From assembly GCF_040394755.1 (NCBI RefSeq), contig NZ_JBEBRQ010000001.1: 64,000 nucleotides of DNA. The stretch is one strand, 5' to 3'. This DNA comes from Castellaniella defragrans_A (GTDB lineage Bacteria; Pseudomonadota; Gammaproteobacteria; Burkholderiales; Burkholderiaceae_B). The stretch's first letter is position 1; every line of letters begins with the position of its first letter. Below the pieces are notes generated by a model. It saw only the letters and a list, made by a program, of their open reading frames with translations, made no database searches and was not told the origin of the DNA. Made by a program: the position numbers and the translations under genes. This document shows positions 33,594 through 41,600 of the stretch, piece by piece.

Positions 33594-34538
33594 ATGTCTG
33601 TTGCCACTACCCCCGGGCCTTTGCGTCATTTTTTGCAGTTGCGGGATTTCTCTGAGTCTGAAATCCTCTACGTGCTGGAGCGCGCCCGGGTCATCAAGGA
33701 CAAGTTCAAGCGCTATTTGCCGCATCACACCCTGCACGATCGCAATCTCGCGATGGTGTTCGAAAAGGCCAGCACGCGCACGCGGGTGTCCTTCGAGGCG
33801 GGCATGTACCAGTTGGGCGGCTCGGTCATCCATCTCACCACCGAGGGGTCGCAATTGGGCCGCGCCGAGCCGATCGAGGATACGGCGCGGGTGATTTCGC
33901 GCATGGTCGATCTGGTGATGATCCGGACCTACGAGCAGACCCGCATCGAGCGTTTCGCGGCCCATTCGCGCGTGCCGGTGATCAACGGCCTGACCAACGA
34001 GTTCCATCCCTGCCAGATCCTGGCCGATATCCTGACGTTCGTCGAGCATTGCGGCCCGATCCGCGGCCGGACCGTCGCCTGGATCGGGGACGCCAACAAT
34101 ATGGCCTACACCTGGCTGCAAGCGGCCGAACTGCTGGGCTTTACGCTGCATGTTTCGGGGCCCGAGGGGTATCGCATGGATCCGCGGCGCGTGGGCGTGC
34201 AGCCCGCCTCGGTCCTGCGCGAATTCGACGATCCGCTCGAGGCCTGCCGCGGCGCGCACCTGGTGACCACCGATGTGTGGACCAGCATGGGCTATGAATC
34301 CGAGAACGAGGCCCGGCGTCTGGCTTTCGCCGACTGGTGCGTGGATGAGCACATGATGGCCGCCGCGCATCCCGAGGCGGTGTTCATGCATTGCCTGCCG
34401 GCGCATCGGGGCGAGGAGGTTGCCGGGGATGTGATCGACGGTCCGCAGAGCGTGGTCTGGGACGAGGCGGAAAATCGGCTGCACGTCCAGAAGGCCTTGA
34501 TGGAGTTCCTGCTGCTGGGGCGTTGCGACGAGGATTGA
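33594..34538 (+). CDS. argF: ArgF, ornithine carbamoyltransferase
   Basis: Makes citrulline from ornithine and carbamoyl phosphate, one step before ArgG. The 314-residue product has the carbamoyl-phosphate motif STRTR at 60-64, FHPCQ near 137-141, DVWTSMGYE near 227, and the HCLPAHRGEEV ornithine loop near 266. It is monocistronic and ends at a shared terminator with rpsT. Confidence 0.97.
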   Translation: MSVATTPGPLRHFLQLRDFSESEILYVLERARVIKDKFKRYLPHHTLHDRNLAMVFEKASTRTRVSFEAGMYQLGGSVIHLTTEGSQLGRAEPIEDTARVISRMVDLVMIRTYEQTRIERFAAHSRVPVINGLTNEFHPCQILADILTFVEHCGPIRGRTVAWIGDANNMAYTWLQAAELLGFTLHVSGPEGYRMDPRRVGVQPASVLREFDDPLEACRGAHLVTTDVWTSMGYESENEARRLAFADWCVDEHMMAAAHPEAVFMHCLPAHRGEEVAGDVIDGPQSVVWDEAENRLHVQKALMEFLLLGRCDED

Positions 34539-34572
34539 CGAGGCGCGCGCCCGCTGTTGGTGCGATGGCAGC

Positions 34573-34596
34573 AAAAAGGGCGCCGAGGCGCCCTTT
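34573..34596. terminator. convergent terminator of argF and rpsT
   Basis: A 10-bp perfect stem AAAGGGCGCC/GGCGCCCTTT around GA. On the minus strand it is followed by five T residues, making it a good terminator for rpsT; the plus side has TTTCT. Confidence 0.8.
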
Positions 34597-34626
34597 CTAA
34601 TTGCCGCAAACCAAAAGCGGGAATTC

Positions 34627-34890
34627 TCAGGCCAGGGCCTTGATGGCGGCCGAGAGGCGGCTCTTGTGGCGCGCGGCCTTGTTCTTGTGGATGATTTGCT
34701 TGTCGGCCACGCGGTCGATGACGCTGCTGGCCTTTTTGAAGACCTCGTTCGCGGCGGTCTGGTCGCCGGCCTCGATGGCCTGGCGCACGCGCTTGATCGC
34801 GGTGCGCAGCATCGAACGCATACTGGAGTTATGTTTGTTGCGGGCAACGGCCTGGCGGGCGCGCTTGCGGGCTTGTGCGGAATTGGCCAT
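34627..34890 (-). CDS. rpsT: ribosomal protein bS20
   Basis: An 87-residue basic protein of the 30S subunit that binds 16S rRNA. It matches bS20 throughout: MANSAQARKRARQAVARNKHNSSMRSMLRTAIKRVRQAIEAG...DKQIIHKNKAARHKSRLSAAIKAL. The ATG at 34890 gives the family start; 18 upstream in-frame codons are not part of bS20. It lies beside murJ, a common betaproteobacterial pairing. Confidence 0.97.
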   Translation of the reverse strand: MANSAQARKRARQAVARNKHNSSMRSMLRTAIKRVRQAIEAGDQTAANEVFKKASSVIDRVADKQIIHKNKAARHKSRLSAAIKALA

Positions 34891-34908
34891 GGAAATCTGT
34901 CGTTGAAA

Positions 34909-34936
34909 GTTATATGAACCGGATAAGGCTTGCGAA
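34909..34936 (-). promoter_or_regulatory. candidate rpsT promoter
   Basis: On the minus strand TTCGCA (34936-34931) and TATAAC (34914-34909) with a 16-bp spacer match the sigma-70 consensus at 4 of 6 and 5 of 6. It would start transcription about 12 bases before the ATG, which is short, so the call is tentative. Confidence 0.35.
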
Positions 34937-34968
34937 TGATTCAATCATGCAAAGACAGCAAGTTTATA

Positions 34969-36525
34969 TTAAGCAGGTTTTCGTGTAAAGTCGGCAGGCC
35001 GAAATCCGAATAAAAACAAGGTGCTGAAATAGGTGATGACGGCGGCGCACAGCACGCCGGCCAGCCAGGCGGCGCGCCGGCCCGGGACGGTCGCCAGCGC
35101 GATCCAGTCGAGGTAATGGTCGGCCAGCAGCAGCACTATGGACAGCGCCACCAGGGCGGGCAGCAGGCGCAGGATGAAACGCCCCCAGCCCGGCAGCGGG
35201 GCGTACAGGCCGCGCCGGCGCAGCAGCAGCGTGAGGCTCAGGGCATTGAGGCTGGCCCCCAGCCCGATCGACAGCGCAAGGCCCGCATGCGCCAGCCAGG
35301 GCACCAGGACAAGGTTCAGGATCTGGGTGGCGATCAGGACGATGATGGCGATGCGCACTGGCGTGCGGATGTCCTGTTTTGCATAAAAGCCGGGCGCGAG
35401 GATCTTGATCGCCAGCAGGCCGAGCAGGCCCACGGCGTAGGCCATCACCGCCAGCCGGGTCTGCGCCACATCGGCGGCGCCGAAGGCGCCGTAGTTGAAC
35501 AGGACCGCCACCAGCGCATCGGCGAGCAAGGCCAGCCCCAGCGCGGCTGGCAGGCCCAGCAGGAACACCAGACGCAGGCCCCAGTCCAGCAGGGCGTTGT
35601 AGCGCCGCTGGTCGCCGCCGGCGTGGGCCGCCGACAGGCTGGGCAACAGGACGGTGCCCAGGGCCACGCCCAGCAGCGCGGTGGGGAATTCCATCAGGCG
35701 GTCGGCGAAGGACAGCCAGGTGACACTGCCCGGGGCGAGCCAGGTCGCGATGTTGGTATTGATCAGCAGCGAGATCTGGGCCACCGACACCCCGAGGATG
35801 GCCGGCAGCATCTGGCGCATGACGCGCCGCACGATGGTGTCGCGCCAGGCGGCGCGCAGGCCCGCGCCGTAGCGCGGCAGCAGGCCCAGGCGGCCCAGGG
35901 CGGTCCATTGCACCGCCAGTTGCAGGACGCCGCCGATCATGACGCCGATGGCCAGGGCGTGGATGGGTTGGGCGGTGTGCGGGGCGAGCAGCAGGCTGGC
36001 GCCGATCATCGACAGGTTGAGCAGCACCGGGGTGAAGGCCGGCACGGCGAAGCGGCTGTAGGTGTTGAGCACGCCCGAGGCGAAGGCCACCAGCGACATG
36101 CAGACGATGTAGGGAAACATCATCCGGGTCATCCAGACGGCAGCCTCGAATTCGGGGGCGCGCGCGGCGGTGCGCATGCCGCTGGCCATGGCAGTCACCA
36201 CCCAGGGCGCGCCGATGATACCCGCGAGCGTGACCAGGGTCAGGACGGCCAGCAGGACCAGCGCCACATGGTCGAGGACGCGGCGCACGTGTTCATGGTC
36301 GCCGCGCTTGCGGACCTCGCCCAGAATCGGGACGAAAGCTTGCGAGAACGCCCCTTCGGCGAACAGGCGCCGCAGCAGGTTGGGAATGCGGAAGGCGACC
36401 CAGAAGGCGTCGGTCAGGGGGCCTGCGCCGTAGATGCTCGCGATCAGGATGTCGCGCACCAGCCCCGTGATGCGCGAGAAAAGGGTCAGGCCGCTGATGG
36501 TGGCGGCCGATCGCAACAACCCCAT
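34969..36525 (-). CDS. murJ: MurJ, lipid II flippase
   Basis: Flips lipid II across the inner membrane for peptidoglycan synthesis. The 518-residue, 14-helix MOP-superfamily protein opens with LFSRITGLVRDILIASIYGAGPLTDAFWVAFRIPNLLRRLFAEGAFSQAFVPIL, the MurJ signature including the essential DAF and RRL...EGAF residues. It lies upstream of rpsT on the same strand and 6 bp after the SDR gene. Confidence 0.96.
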   Translation of the reverse strand: MGLLRSAATISGLTLFSRITGLVRDILIASIYGAGPLTDAFWVAFRIPNLLRRLFAEGAFSQAFVPILGEVRKRGDHEHVRRVLDHVALVLLAVLTLVTLAGIIGAPWVVTAMASGMRTAARAPEFEAAVWMTRMMFPYIVCMSLVAFASGVLNTYSRFAVPAFTPVLLNLSMIGASLLLAPHTAQPIHALAIGVMIGGVLQLAVQWTALGRLGLLPRYGAGLRAAWRDTIVRRVMRQMLPAILGVSVAQISLLINTNIATWLAPGSVTWLSFADRLMEFPTALLGVALGTVLLPSLSAAHAGGDQRRYNALLDWGLRLVFLLGLPAALGLALLADALVAVLFNYGAFGAADVAQTRLAVMAYAVGLLGLLAIKILAPGFYAKQDIRTPVRIAIIVLIATQILNLVLVPWLAHAGLALSIGLGASLNALSLTLLLRRRGLYAPLPGWGRFILRLLPALVALSIVLLLADHYLDWIALATVPGRRAAWLAGVLCAAVITYFSTLFLFGFRPADFTRKPA

Positions 36526-36531
36526 TCGGCG

Positions 36532-37290
36532 TTATTTCGGGGCCATGCGGATGGCGCCGTCCAGGCGGATGGTTTCACCGTTGAGCATCTCGTTGTCGAG
36601 GATGGCGCGCACGAGCTTGGCGTAGTCCTCGGGGCGGCCCAGGCGCGAGGGGAAGGGGATGCTGGCGGCCAGCGAGTCCTGGACCTCTTGCGGCATGCCG
36701 AACATCATGGGCGTGCCGAAGATCCCCGGGGCGATGGTCATACAGCGAATGCCCAGGCGGGACAGGTCGCGGGCGATGGCGAGGGTCATGCCGACGATGC
36801 CTGACTTGGAGGCGGCATAGGCTGCCTGGCCGATCTGGCCGTCATAGGCGGCCACCGAGGCGGTGTTGATGATGACGCCGCGCTCGCCGGTGGGTTCGGG
36901 GGTATTGTCCGCCATGGCCTGTGCCGCCAGACGCGCCATGTTGAACGAGCCCACCAGGTTGATGTCGATCACCTTGCGGAACAGGTCCAGCGGGTGCGGC
37001 CCGGTCTTGCCGACGGTGCGTGCGGCCGGGGCGATTCCGGCGCAATTGATCAGGCCGAACAGGCGGCCGCGCGCGAGCGCGGCGCCGATGACGGCCTGGG
37101 CGTCGGTCTCGGATGTAACGTCGCAGTGCACATATGTCTGGCCCAGCTCGCGCGCGAGCGCTTCGCCGGCCTCGTCCTGAACGTCGGCGAGCACGACGTG
37201 GGCGCCGCCCGCGGCCAGGCTGCGCGCGGTGCCCGCGCCCAGTCCCGAGGCGCCGCCCGTGATGATGAATACCTTGTCCTGGATGTCCAT
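36532..37290 (-). CDS. SDR family dehydrogenase (type-2 hydroxyacyl-CoA dehydrogenase-like)
   Basis: A 252-residue classical short-chain dehydrogenase: TGGASGLG at 11-18, NCAG at 82-85, catalytic S145, Y158 and K162 (YAASK). The stretch PAARTVGKTGPHPLDLFRKVIDINLVGSFNMARLAA and the C-terminal FPSRLGRPEDYAKLV resemble 3-hydroxy-2-methylbutyryl-CoA or 3-hydroxyacyl-CoA dehydrogenases (HSD17B10-like). It sits between murJ and adk, so its role in the cluster is unclear; it may share their transcript. Confidence 0.88.
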   Translation of the reverse strand: MDIQDKVFIITGGASGLGAGTARSLAAGGAHVVLADVQDEAGEALARELGQTYVHCDVTSETDAQAVIGAALARGRLFGLINCAGIAPAARTVGKTGPHPLDLFRKVIDINLVGSFNMARLAAQAMADNTPEPTGERGVIINTASVAAYDGQIGQAAYAASKSGIVGMTLAIARDLSRLGIRCMTIAPGIFGTPMMFGMPQEVQDSLAASIPFPSRLGRPEDYAKLVRAILDNEMLNGETIRLDGAIRMAPK

Positions 37291-37320
37291 GAGGTCTCCG
37301 TTTGTCTTGAGTGCGCGGAC

Positions 37321-37977
37321 TCAGCCGCGCAGGATGTCGAGGATGTTCTTGCGGATTTCGTCGACCGCGCCCAGGCCCGAGATTTGTGCGTAGCGGGGCG
37401 CGGCGGGGTCGCCGGTGCGCGCCCAGTCCGAGTAGTAATCGATCAGGGGACGGGTCTGCTCGCGATAGACTGACAGGCGGTGCCTGACGGTTTCCTCGCG
37501 GTCATCGTCGCGCTGGATCAGGGGCTCGCCGGTTTCGTCATCCAGGCCTGCGCGCTTGGGCGGGTTGAACTTGATGTGGTAGGTGCGGCCGCTGGCGGCG
37601 TGCACGCGCCGCCCGCTCATGCGTTCGATGATGTGTTCCTCGGGGACGGCGATTTCGATGACATAGTCCAGGCGCACCTGGGCGTCCTTGAGGGCGTCGG
37701 CCTGCGGAATGGTGCGGGGGAAGCCGTCGAACAGATAGCCGGTGGCGCAATCGTCCTGGCGCAGGCGGTCGCGCACCAGGCCGATGATGATGTCGTCGGA
37801 TACCAGTCCGCCGCTATCCATGATTTTTTTGGCCTCGAGGCCCAATGGCGTTTGCGCCTTGACGGCGGCGCGCAGCATGTCCCCGGTCGATATCTGGGGG
37901 ATGCCGAAGGCCTCGGTGATAAAGGTGGCCTGGGTTCCCTTACCGGCGCCTGGCGGGCCGAGCAGAATCAAACGCAT
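37321..37977 (-). CDS. adk: Adk, adenylate kinase
   Basis: Interconverts ATP plus AMP and 2 ADP. The 218-residue product has the P-loop GPPGAGKGT at 7-15, the AMP site STGDMLRAAV, the GYLFDGFPRT motif near 80, and a full long LID domain (about 122-160, VHAASGRTYHIKFNPPK) without zinc cysteines. A strong GGGAGGA precedes the ATG at 37977; an in-frame start 54 bases upstream is rejected. Confidence 0.98.
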   Translation of the reverse strand: MRLILLGPPGAGKGTQATFITEAFGIPQISTGDMLRAAVKAQTPLGLEAKKIMDSGGLVSDDIIIGLVRDRLRQDDCATGYLFDGFPRTIPQADALKDAQVRLDYVIEIAVPEEHIIERMSGRRVHAASGRTYHIKFNPPKRAGLDDETGEPLIQRDDDREETVRHRLSVYREQTRPLIDYYSDWARTGDPAAPRYAQISGLGAVDEIRKNILDILRG

Positions 37978-38076
37978 GGTTTCCTCCCGAAAAGCTTTTT
38001 TTCTGAAAAAGTGTTTCTGATTATGCCGCAATGCAGCAGATTCTGCAGCCTGGGCCGCAGGGCGATGATGGGGTGT

Positions 38077-38844
38077 TCATGTGTGGCCAGCGGCGAACAG
38101 GGCGCGCATCCGCTCGAGGTCGGCGGCGGTGTCGACGCCGGTGGCGGGGTCTGCGGCGCCCAGGTGGACGACGATCCGGTAGCCGTGTTCGAGCGCGCGC
38201 AGCTGTTCGAGGGATTCGAAGCGCTCGAGGGCGCCGGTCGGCAGCGCGGGAAATGCGCGCAGGAATCCGGCGCGGTAGGCGTACAGCCCGATGTGGCGCC
38301 AGGCGGGCAGCCCGGCCGCCAGGCGCTGCGCGCCATCGGCCAGGGCGTCGCGCGCCCAGGGGATCGGGGCGCGCGAGAAATACAAGGCGCTGCCCGCTGC
38401 ATCGCAGACGACCTTGACGGCATTCGGGTCGAACAGGGTCTGCGTCTCACGGATAGGGCTGGCGCAGGTGGCGATAGCCGCCTCGGGGCGGGCGGCCAGC
38501 AGGGCCGCGACGGCATCGATCGCGGCGGGATCGATCAGGGGCTCGTCGCCCTGGACATTGACCACGACGGCCTCGTCATCGAGCGCCAGTGCATGGACGA
38601 CCTCTGACAGGCGGTCGGTGCCCGTCGGGTGGTCGGCGCGGGTCATCATGGCCTCGAAACCCTCGCGGCGGGCGGCCTCGAAGATATCCTCGTGGTCTGT
38701 GGCCACAAGGACGCGCGCGGCACCGGATCGGGCGACGCGCTGCGCGGTGCGGACTACCATGGGCTTGCCGCCGAGGTCGAGCAGGGGCTTGCCGGGCAGG
38801 CGTGTAGACGCTGCGCGCGCTGGGATGATGGCAATGAAGCTCAT
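38077..38844 (-). CDS. kdsB: KdsB, CMP-KDO synthetase
   Basis: Activates KDO with CTP for lipopolysaccharide core synthesis. The 255-residue cytidylyltransferase has IPARAASTRLPGKPL at 7-21, HPTGTDRL near 92, NVQGDEPLI near 114 and the conserved IGLYAYR near 185. It follows lpxK and ycaR on the same strand, the common gammaproteobacterial and betaproteobacterial envelope cluster. Confidence 0.97.
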   Translation of the reverse strand: MSFIAIIPARAASTRLPGKPLLDLGGKPMVVRTAQRVARSGAARVLVATDHEDIFEAARREGFEAMMTRADHPTGTDRLSEVVHALALDDEAVVVNVQGDEPLIDPAAIDAVAALLAARPEAAIATCASPIRETQTLFDPNAVKVVCDAAGSALYFSRAPIPWARDALADGAQRLAAGLPAWRHIGLYAYRAGFLRAFPALPTGALERFESLEQLRALEHGYRIVVHLGAADPATGVDTAADLERMRALFAAGHT

Positions 38845-38881
38845 GCCGGATGGCCTGGATGGGGGCGTCGGACCACTGTCG

Positions 38882-39061
38882 CTAGCGGGCGGTGTCGGCT
38901 TCGAGCGTCCGCGCCTCGCTCTCGAGCATCACGGGCACGCCGTCGCGGATGGGGAATGCCAGCTTGTCGGCCGCGCAGATCAATTCCTGGCGTTCCCGGT
39001 CATGCCGCAGGGTGCCTTTGCAGATCGGGCAGACCAGAATTTGTAGCAGGCGGTTCTCCAT
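38882..39061 (-). CDS. ycaR: YcaR, Trm112-like protein
   Basis: A 59-residue protein: MENRLLQILVCPICKGTLRHDRERQELICAADKLAFPIRDGVPVMLESEA. It has one CxxC (C11, C14) and lacks the second zinc pair seen in eukaryotic Trm112. The ATG at 39061 gives the family start. It sits between lpxK and kdsB exactly as in E. coli lpxK-ycaR-kdsB. Bacterial YcaR function is not well defined. Confidence 0.92.
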   Translation of the reverse strand: MENRLLQILVCPICKGTLRHDRERQELICAADKLAFPIRDGVPVMLESEARTLEADTAR

Positions 39062-39098
39062 CGGGGGCTCCGGGGATGGGGGTAGTGAAACGAATAGT

Positions 39099-40142
39099 TT
39101 AATGCGAGTCGGCGGCCTTGTGCGGCAAGGCATCGCGGATCATACGCAGCCGCGCCTCCAGGGCGTCGATCCAGCCGGGGTCCGAAAACACCGCCTCGAC
39201 GTGGACGGCCCACAGGCGGGGGTCGCCGAGCGCGGCGCATTTGACGGCGTCCTTGGCCGTGACGAGGATCGGCCCTGGCGGGAGGTCGCGCAGGGGGTCG
39301 TCGCGGAAGTCGTGATGGTCGGGCAGGGGCAGGGTGCGAGTCAGGCGGATGCCGGCCTCGGACAGCATGTCGAAGAACCGCCGGGGCTGGCCGATGGCCG
39401 CCGCCGCGCTGCAGTCCGAGTCGGCATGGCTGCGCAGCCAGTCGGGCCAGGCGAGAACCCGGCCGCTGGCGAGGTGTTCGGCGCGCACCGGCCGCAGCGT
39501 CATGCGGACCGCGCCGGGGCGCGAGGGGGCGTCCGTGCCGTTGTCGATGATCCAGTCGGCGCGCGCGAGGCGGGCGGGCGGCTCGCGCAGGGGGCCCGCG
39601 GGCAGCAGCCGCCCGTTGCCGATGCCGCGCTGGTCCTGGACGACGATTTCGATGTCGCGCGCCATCGCCAGATGCTGCAGGCCGTCGTCCGAGAGGATCA
39701 TGTCCACCTCTGGATGTGCGTCGAGCAGGGCGGCGATGGCTTGCGGGCGCCGGGGGTGGACGGCGACTGGTACGCCGGTCTCGCGCGCGATCAGCGCGGG
39801 CTCGTCGCCCAGGCGCGCGGCGCTGTCGTCGTCGCGCGAGAGTCGTGGATCGGGGCCGCCGCGGGCGCCGTAGCCGCGGCTGACCACGCCGGGATGCCAG
39901 CCGCGCGCCGACAGGGTCCGGCACAGAGCGATGACGACGGGGGTCTTGCCCGTGCCGCCGACGAGGATGTTGCCGACGACGATCACCGGCACGGGGGCGC
40001 GCACCGGGGCCGAGTGCCGCGCTCGCCAGGTACGCCAGGCGATGACGCCGGCGGCCAGCCAGGACAGGGGCAGGAGCAGGTCGCTCGCCGGCGAGCGGCG
40101 GCTCCAGAGGGTGTGCAGGCAGGTTTCGAGGCGGCGCTTCAA
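39099..40142 (-). CDS. lpxK: LpxK, tetraacyldisaccharide 4'-kinase
   Basis: Phosphorylates the lipid A precursor disaccharide. The 347-residue product has an N-terminal membrane helix (about 20-36), the P-loop VGGTGKTP at 61-68, SRGYGARG near 89 and DDGLQHLAMARDIEI near 151. It overlaps exbD by ATGA and forms an operon exbB-exbD-lpxK-ycaR-kdsB. Confidence 0.96.
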   Translation of the reverse strand: MKRRLETCLHTLWSRRSPASDLLLPLSWLAAGVIAWRTWRARHSAPVRAPVPVIVVGNILVGGTGKTPVVIALCRTLSARGWHPGVVSRGYGARGGPDPRLSRDDDSAARLGDEPALIARETGVPVAVHPRRPQAIAALLDAHPEVDMILSDDGLQHLAMARDIEIVVQDQRGIGNGRLLPAGPLREPPARLARADWIIDNGTDAPSRPGAVRMTLRPVRAEHLASGRVLAWPDWLRSHADSDCSAAAAIGQPRRFFDMLSEAGIRLTRTLPLPDHHDFRDDPLRDLPPGPILVTAKDAVKCAALGDPRLWAVHVEAVFSDPGWIDALEARLRMIRDALPHKAADSH

Positions 40143-40552
40143 GGCTTGGCCAGGGTGGTGAAGTGCACACGCGAGATGCCCGCCAGGCGCGCGGCCTCGA
40201 GCGCGCGCACCACGGCGGCGTGGGTCGCCTGCGCATCGGCATTGATGCGCAGGGTGACCATTTCGCGTCCGCGCGCCGCCTCGCGTAGCGCTTGCGCCAG
40301 GATATCGTCGCCCTTTGCGTCGACGTATTCGCCGTCCAGGGCGTACAGGCCTTCCTGGCTGATCGCCAGCGAGATCGGGGCGTCGGCCTCGAGCGCCTGG
40401 GCGCTGGCCTCGGGCAGCGCGATCTGGAGCTGGCGCATCTGCGTGAACGAGGTGGAGGCCGCCAGGAAGATCAGGATCACCAGGAGCACATCGATCAGTG
40501 GGATGAGGTTCATCTCGGGATCGTCGCGCGCGGGCGCCGGCCGGAAGTTCAT
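40139..40552 (-). CDS. exbD: ExbD/TolR family protein
   Basis: A 137-residue single-pass protein of the ExbB-ExbD proton channel that energises outer-membrane processes. The helix NLIPLIDVLLVILIFLAAST contains the essential membrane Asp (about D21), followed by a periplasmic domain. Its start overlaps the exbB stop as ATGA. In this envelope cluster the partner may be a TonB, a Tol-like system or another machine; none is encoded nearby. Confidence 0.93.
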   Translation of the reverse strand: MNFRPAPARDDPEMNLIPLIDVLLVILIFLAASTSFTQMRQLQIALPEASAQALEADAPISLAISQEGLYALDGEYVDAKGDDILAQALREAARGREMVTLRINADAQATHAAVVRALEAARLAGISRVHFTTLAKP

Positions 40553-41157
40553 GACGTGACTCTGTGGCTGATGAGCCGGTTCAGCACACCCGCCTCGCGC
40601 TCCATCGTGTGCAGGAAATAGTCCACACGCGAACGGAAATAGCGGTGAAAGACCAGCGCTGGGATGGCGATCAGGATGCCGAAGCCGGTGTTGTACAGGG
40701 CGATCGAGATGCCGTGCGCGAGCTGGGCCGGGTCGCTGCCGGAGGGGTTGTAGGCGCCGAAGATCTCGATCATGCCGACCACGGTGCCGAACAGGCCCAG
40801 CAGCGGCGCGACCACGGCGATGGTGGCCAGGGCGGGCAGGTAGCGGTTCAGCCGCCAGGCGACGTCCTTGCCGGCGTCCTCGATGGCATCCAGCCGCCAG
40901 GCGTCGGGCTCGTTGCGGTGGGCGGCGACCTCGGCGAGAATCCGGCCCATGGGGGATTGCCGCGCCAGGCGCAGGATGGCGTCGGCCTGGTCCTGCTGGC
41001 GGCGCATCAGCTCGAGTACCTGTTCGGGCAGGCCATGAGGCATGATGCGGCTTTCGCGCAGGGCCGTGAATCGTTCTATGATGATCGCCAGGGTGACGAC
41101 CGATGTGGCGACCAGCAGCCAGATCGGCCAGCCGGCCGCCTTGATGATGTCCAGCAA
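40549..41157 (-). CDS. exbB: ExbB/TolQ/MotA family proton channel protein
   Basis: A 202-residue, three-helix protein with the family core YLPALATIAVVAPLLGLFGTVVGMIEIF and LAHGISIALYNTGFGILIAIPALVFHRYF. It pairs with the adjacent ExbD to form a proton-driven motor. It is the first gene of the exbB-exbD-lpxK-ycaR-kdsB run, so its promoter must lie in 41158-41600. Confidence 0.94.
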   Translation of the reverse strand: MLDIIKAAGWPIWLLVATSVVTLAIIIERFTALRESRIMPHGLPEQVLELMRRQQDQADAILRLARQSPMGRILAEVAAHRNEPDAWRLDAIEDAGKDVAWRLNRYLPALATIAVVAPLLGLFGTVVGMIEIFGAYNPSGSDPAQLAHGISIALYNTGFGILIAIPALVFHRYFRSRVDYFLHTMEREAGVLNRLISHRVTS

Positions 41158-41374
41158 GATAGGCCTCTTGGGGTGCGATGCAAAGCGCCTATTTTAAGGC
41201 CTGCGGTGCCGGGCTGATTCAAAGAGGCTCTGGCCGGTCACGGGTCTGCACCGGATTCCGGCTTTCCGGGTGTAAGGCGCATGGCGGCTGAAATCGCGCC
41301 GGAAAGAGGCGGCAATGCCTGTGGAATAGCGGTTTTCCGGATGAAAATGGCGTGTCTGTTGGCTTTGCGGGCAG

Positions 41375-41396
41375 TATCCACAGATTCTGTGGATAA
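41375..41396. promoter_or_regulatory. palindromic pair of DnaA-box-like 9-mers
   Basis: TATCCACAG (41375-41383) and CTGTGGATA (41387-41395) form a perfect 9-bp inverted repeat around ATT. The right half contains TGTGGATAA, an exact reverse complement of the DnaA box TTATCCACA; the left half GTATCCACA differs by one base. Confidence 0.6.
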
Positions 41397-41585
41397 TTCT
41401 GTGTACAAGCCTTGCGATCCGCATGTCTCATGCTTCTCGTCGGTTCATTGGTTGATTTTCGCGCATGGGTGCATATCTGATTTTATACTTAAAAATCAAT
41501 ATGTTATAAGATTACATTAAAGTCATATTTAACGTCGCGCCTCAAAAAGCTTGAAAATAGGCGCAGTTGACAGAAGACACATTAC

Positions 41586-41594
41586 TGTGGATAG
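41586..41594. promoter_or_regulatory. third DnaA-box-like site at the xseA start
   Basis: TGTGGATAG differs from the box TGTGGATAA at one base. It lies 7 bp before the xseA ATG, so a bound protein would affect xseA transcription or the site merely overlaps its ribosome-binding region. Confidence 0.45.
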
Positions 41595-41600
41595 GTTTCC

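Larger units (their letters stand above)
41158..41600. promoter_or_regulatory. AT-rich divergent region between exbB and xseA
   Basis: A 443-bp gap with no gene. The part nearest xseA (about 41450-41560) is markedly AT-rich (runs such as TTTTATACTTAAAAATCAATATG), unlike the rest of the window. It holds a palindromic pair of DnaA-box-like sites (41375-41396) and a third copy (41586-41594). Promoters for both flanking genes must be here, but I could not assign -35/-10 pairs with confidence. Confidence 0.6.

Noticed and set aside
41158..41600. A chromosomal replication origin at the DnaA-box cluster
   Set aside because: Only three boxes are present and no dnaA, dnaN, gyrB, rpmH or parAB genes are near. 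A regulatory or titration role is more likely.
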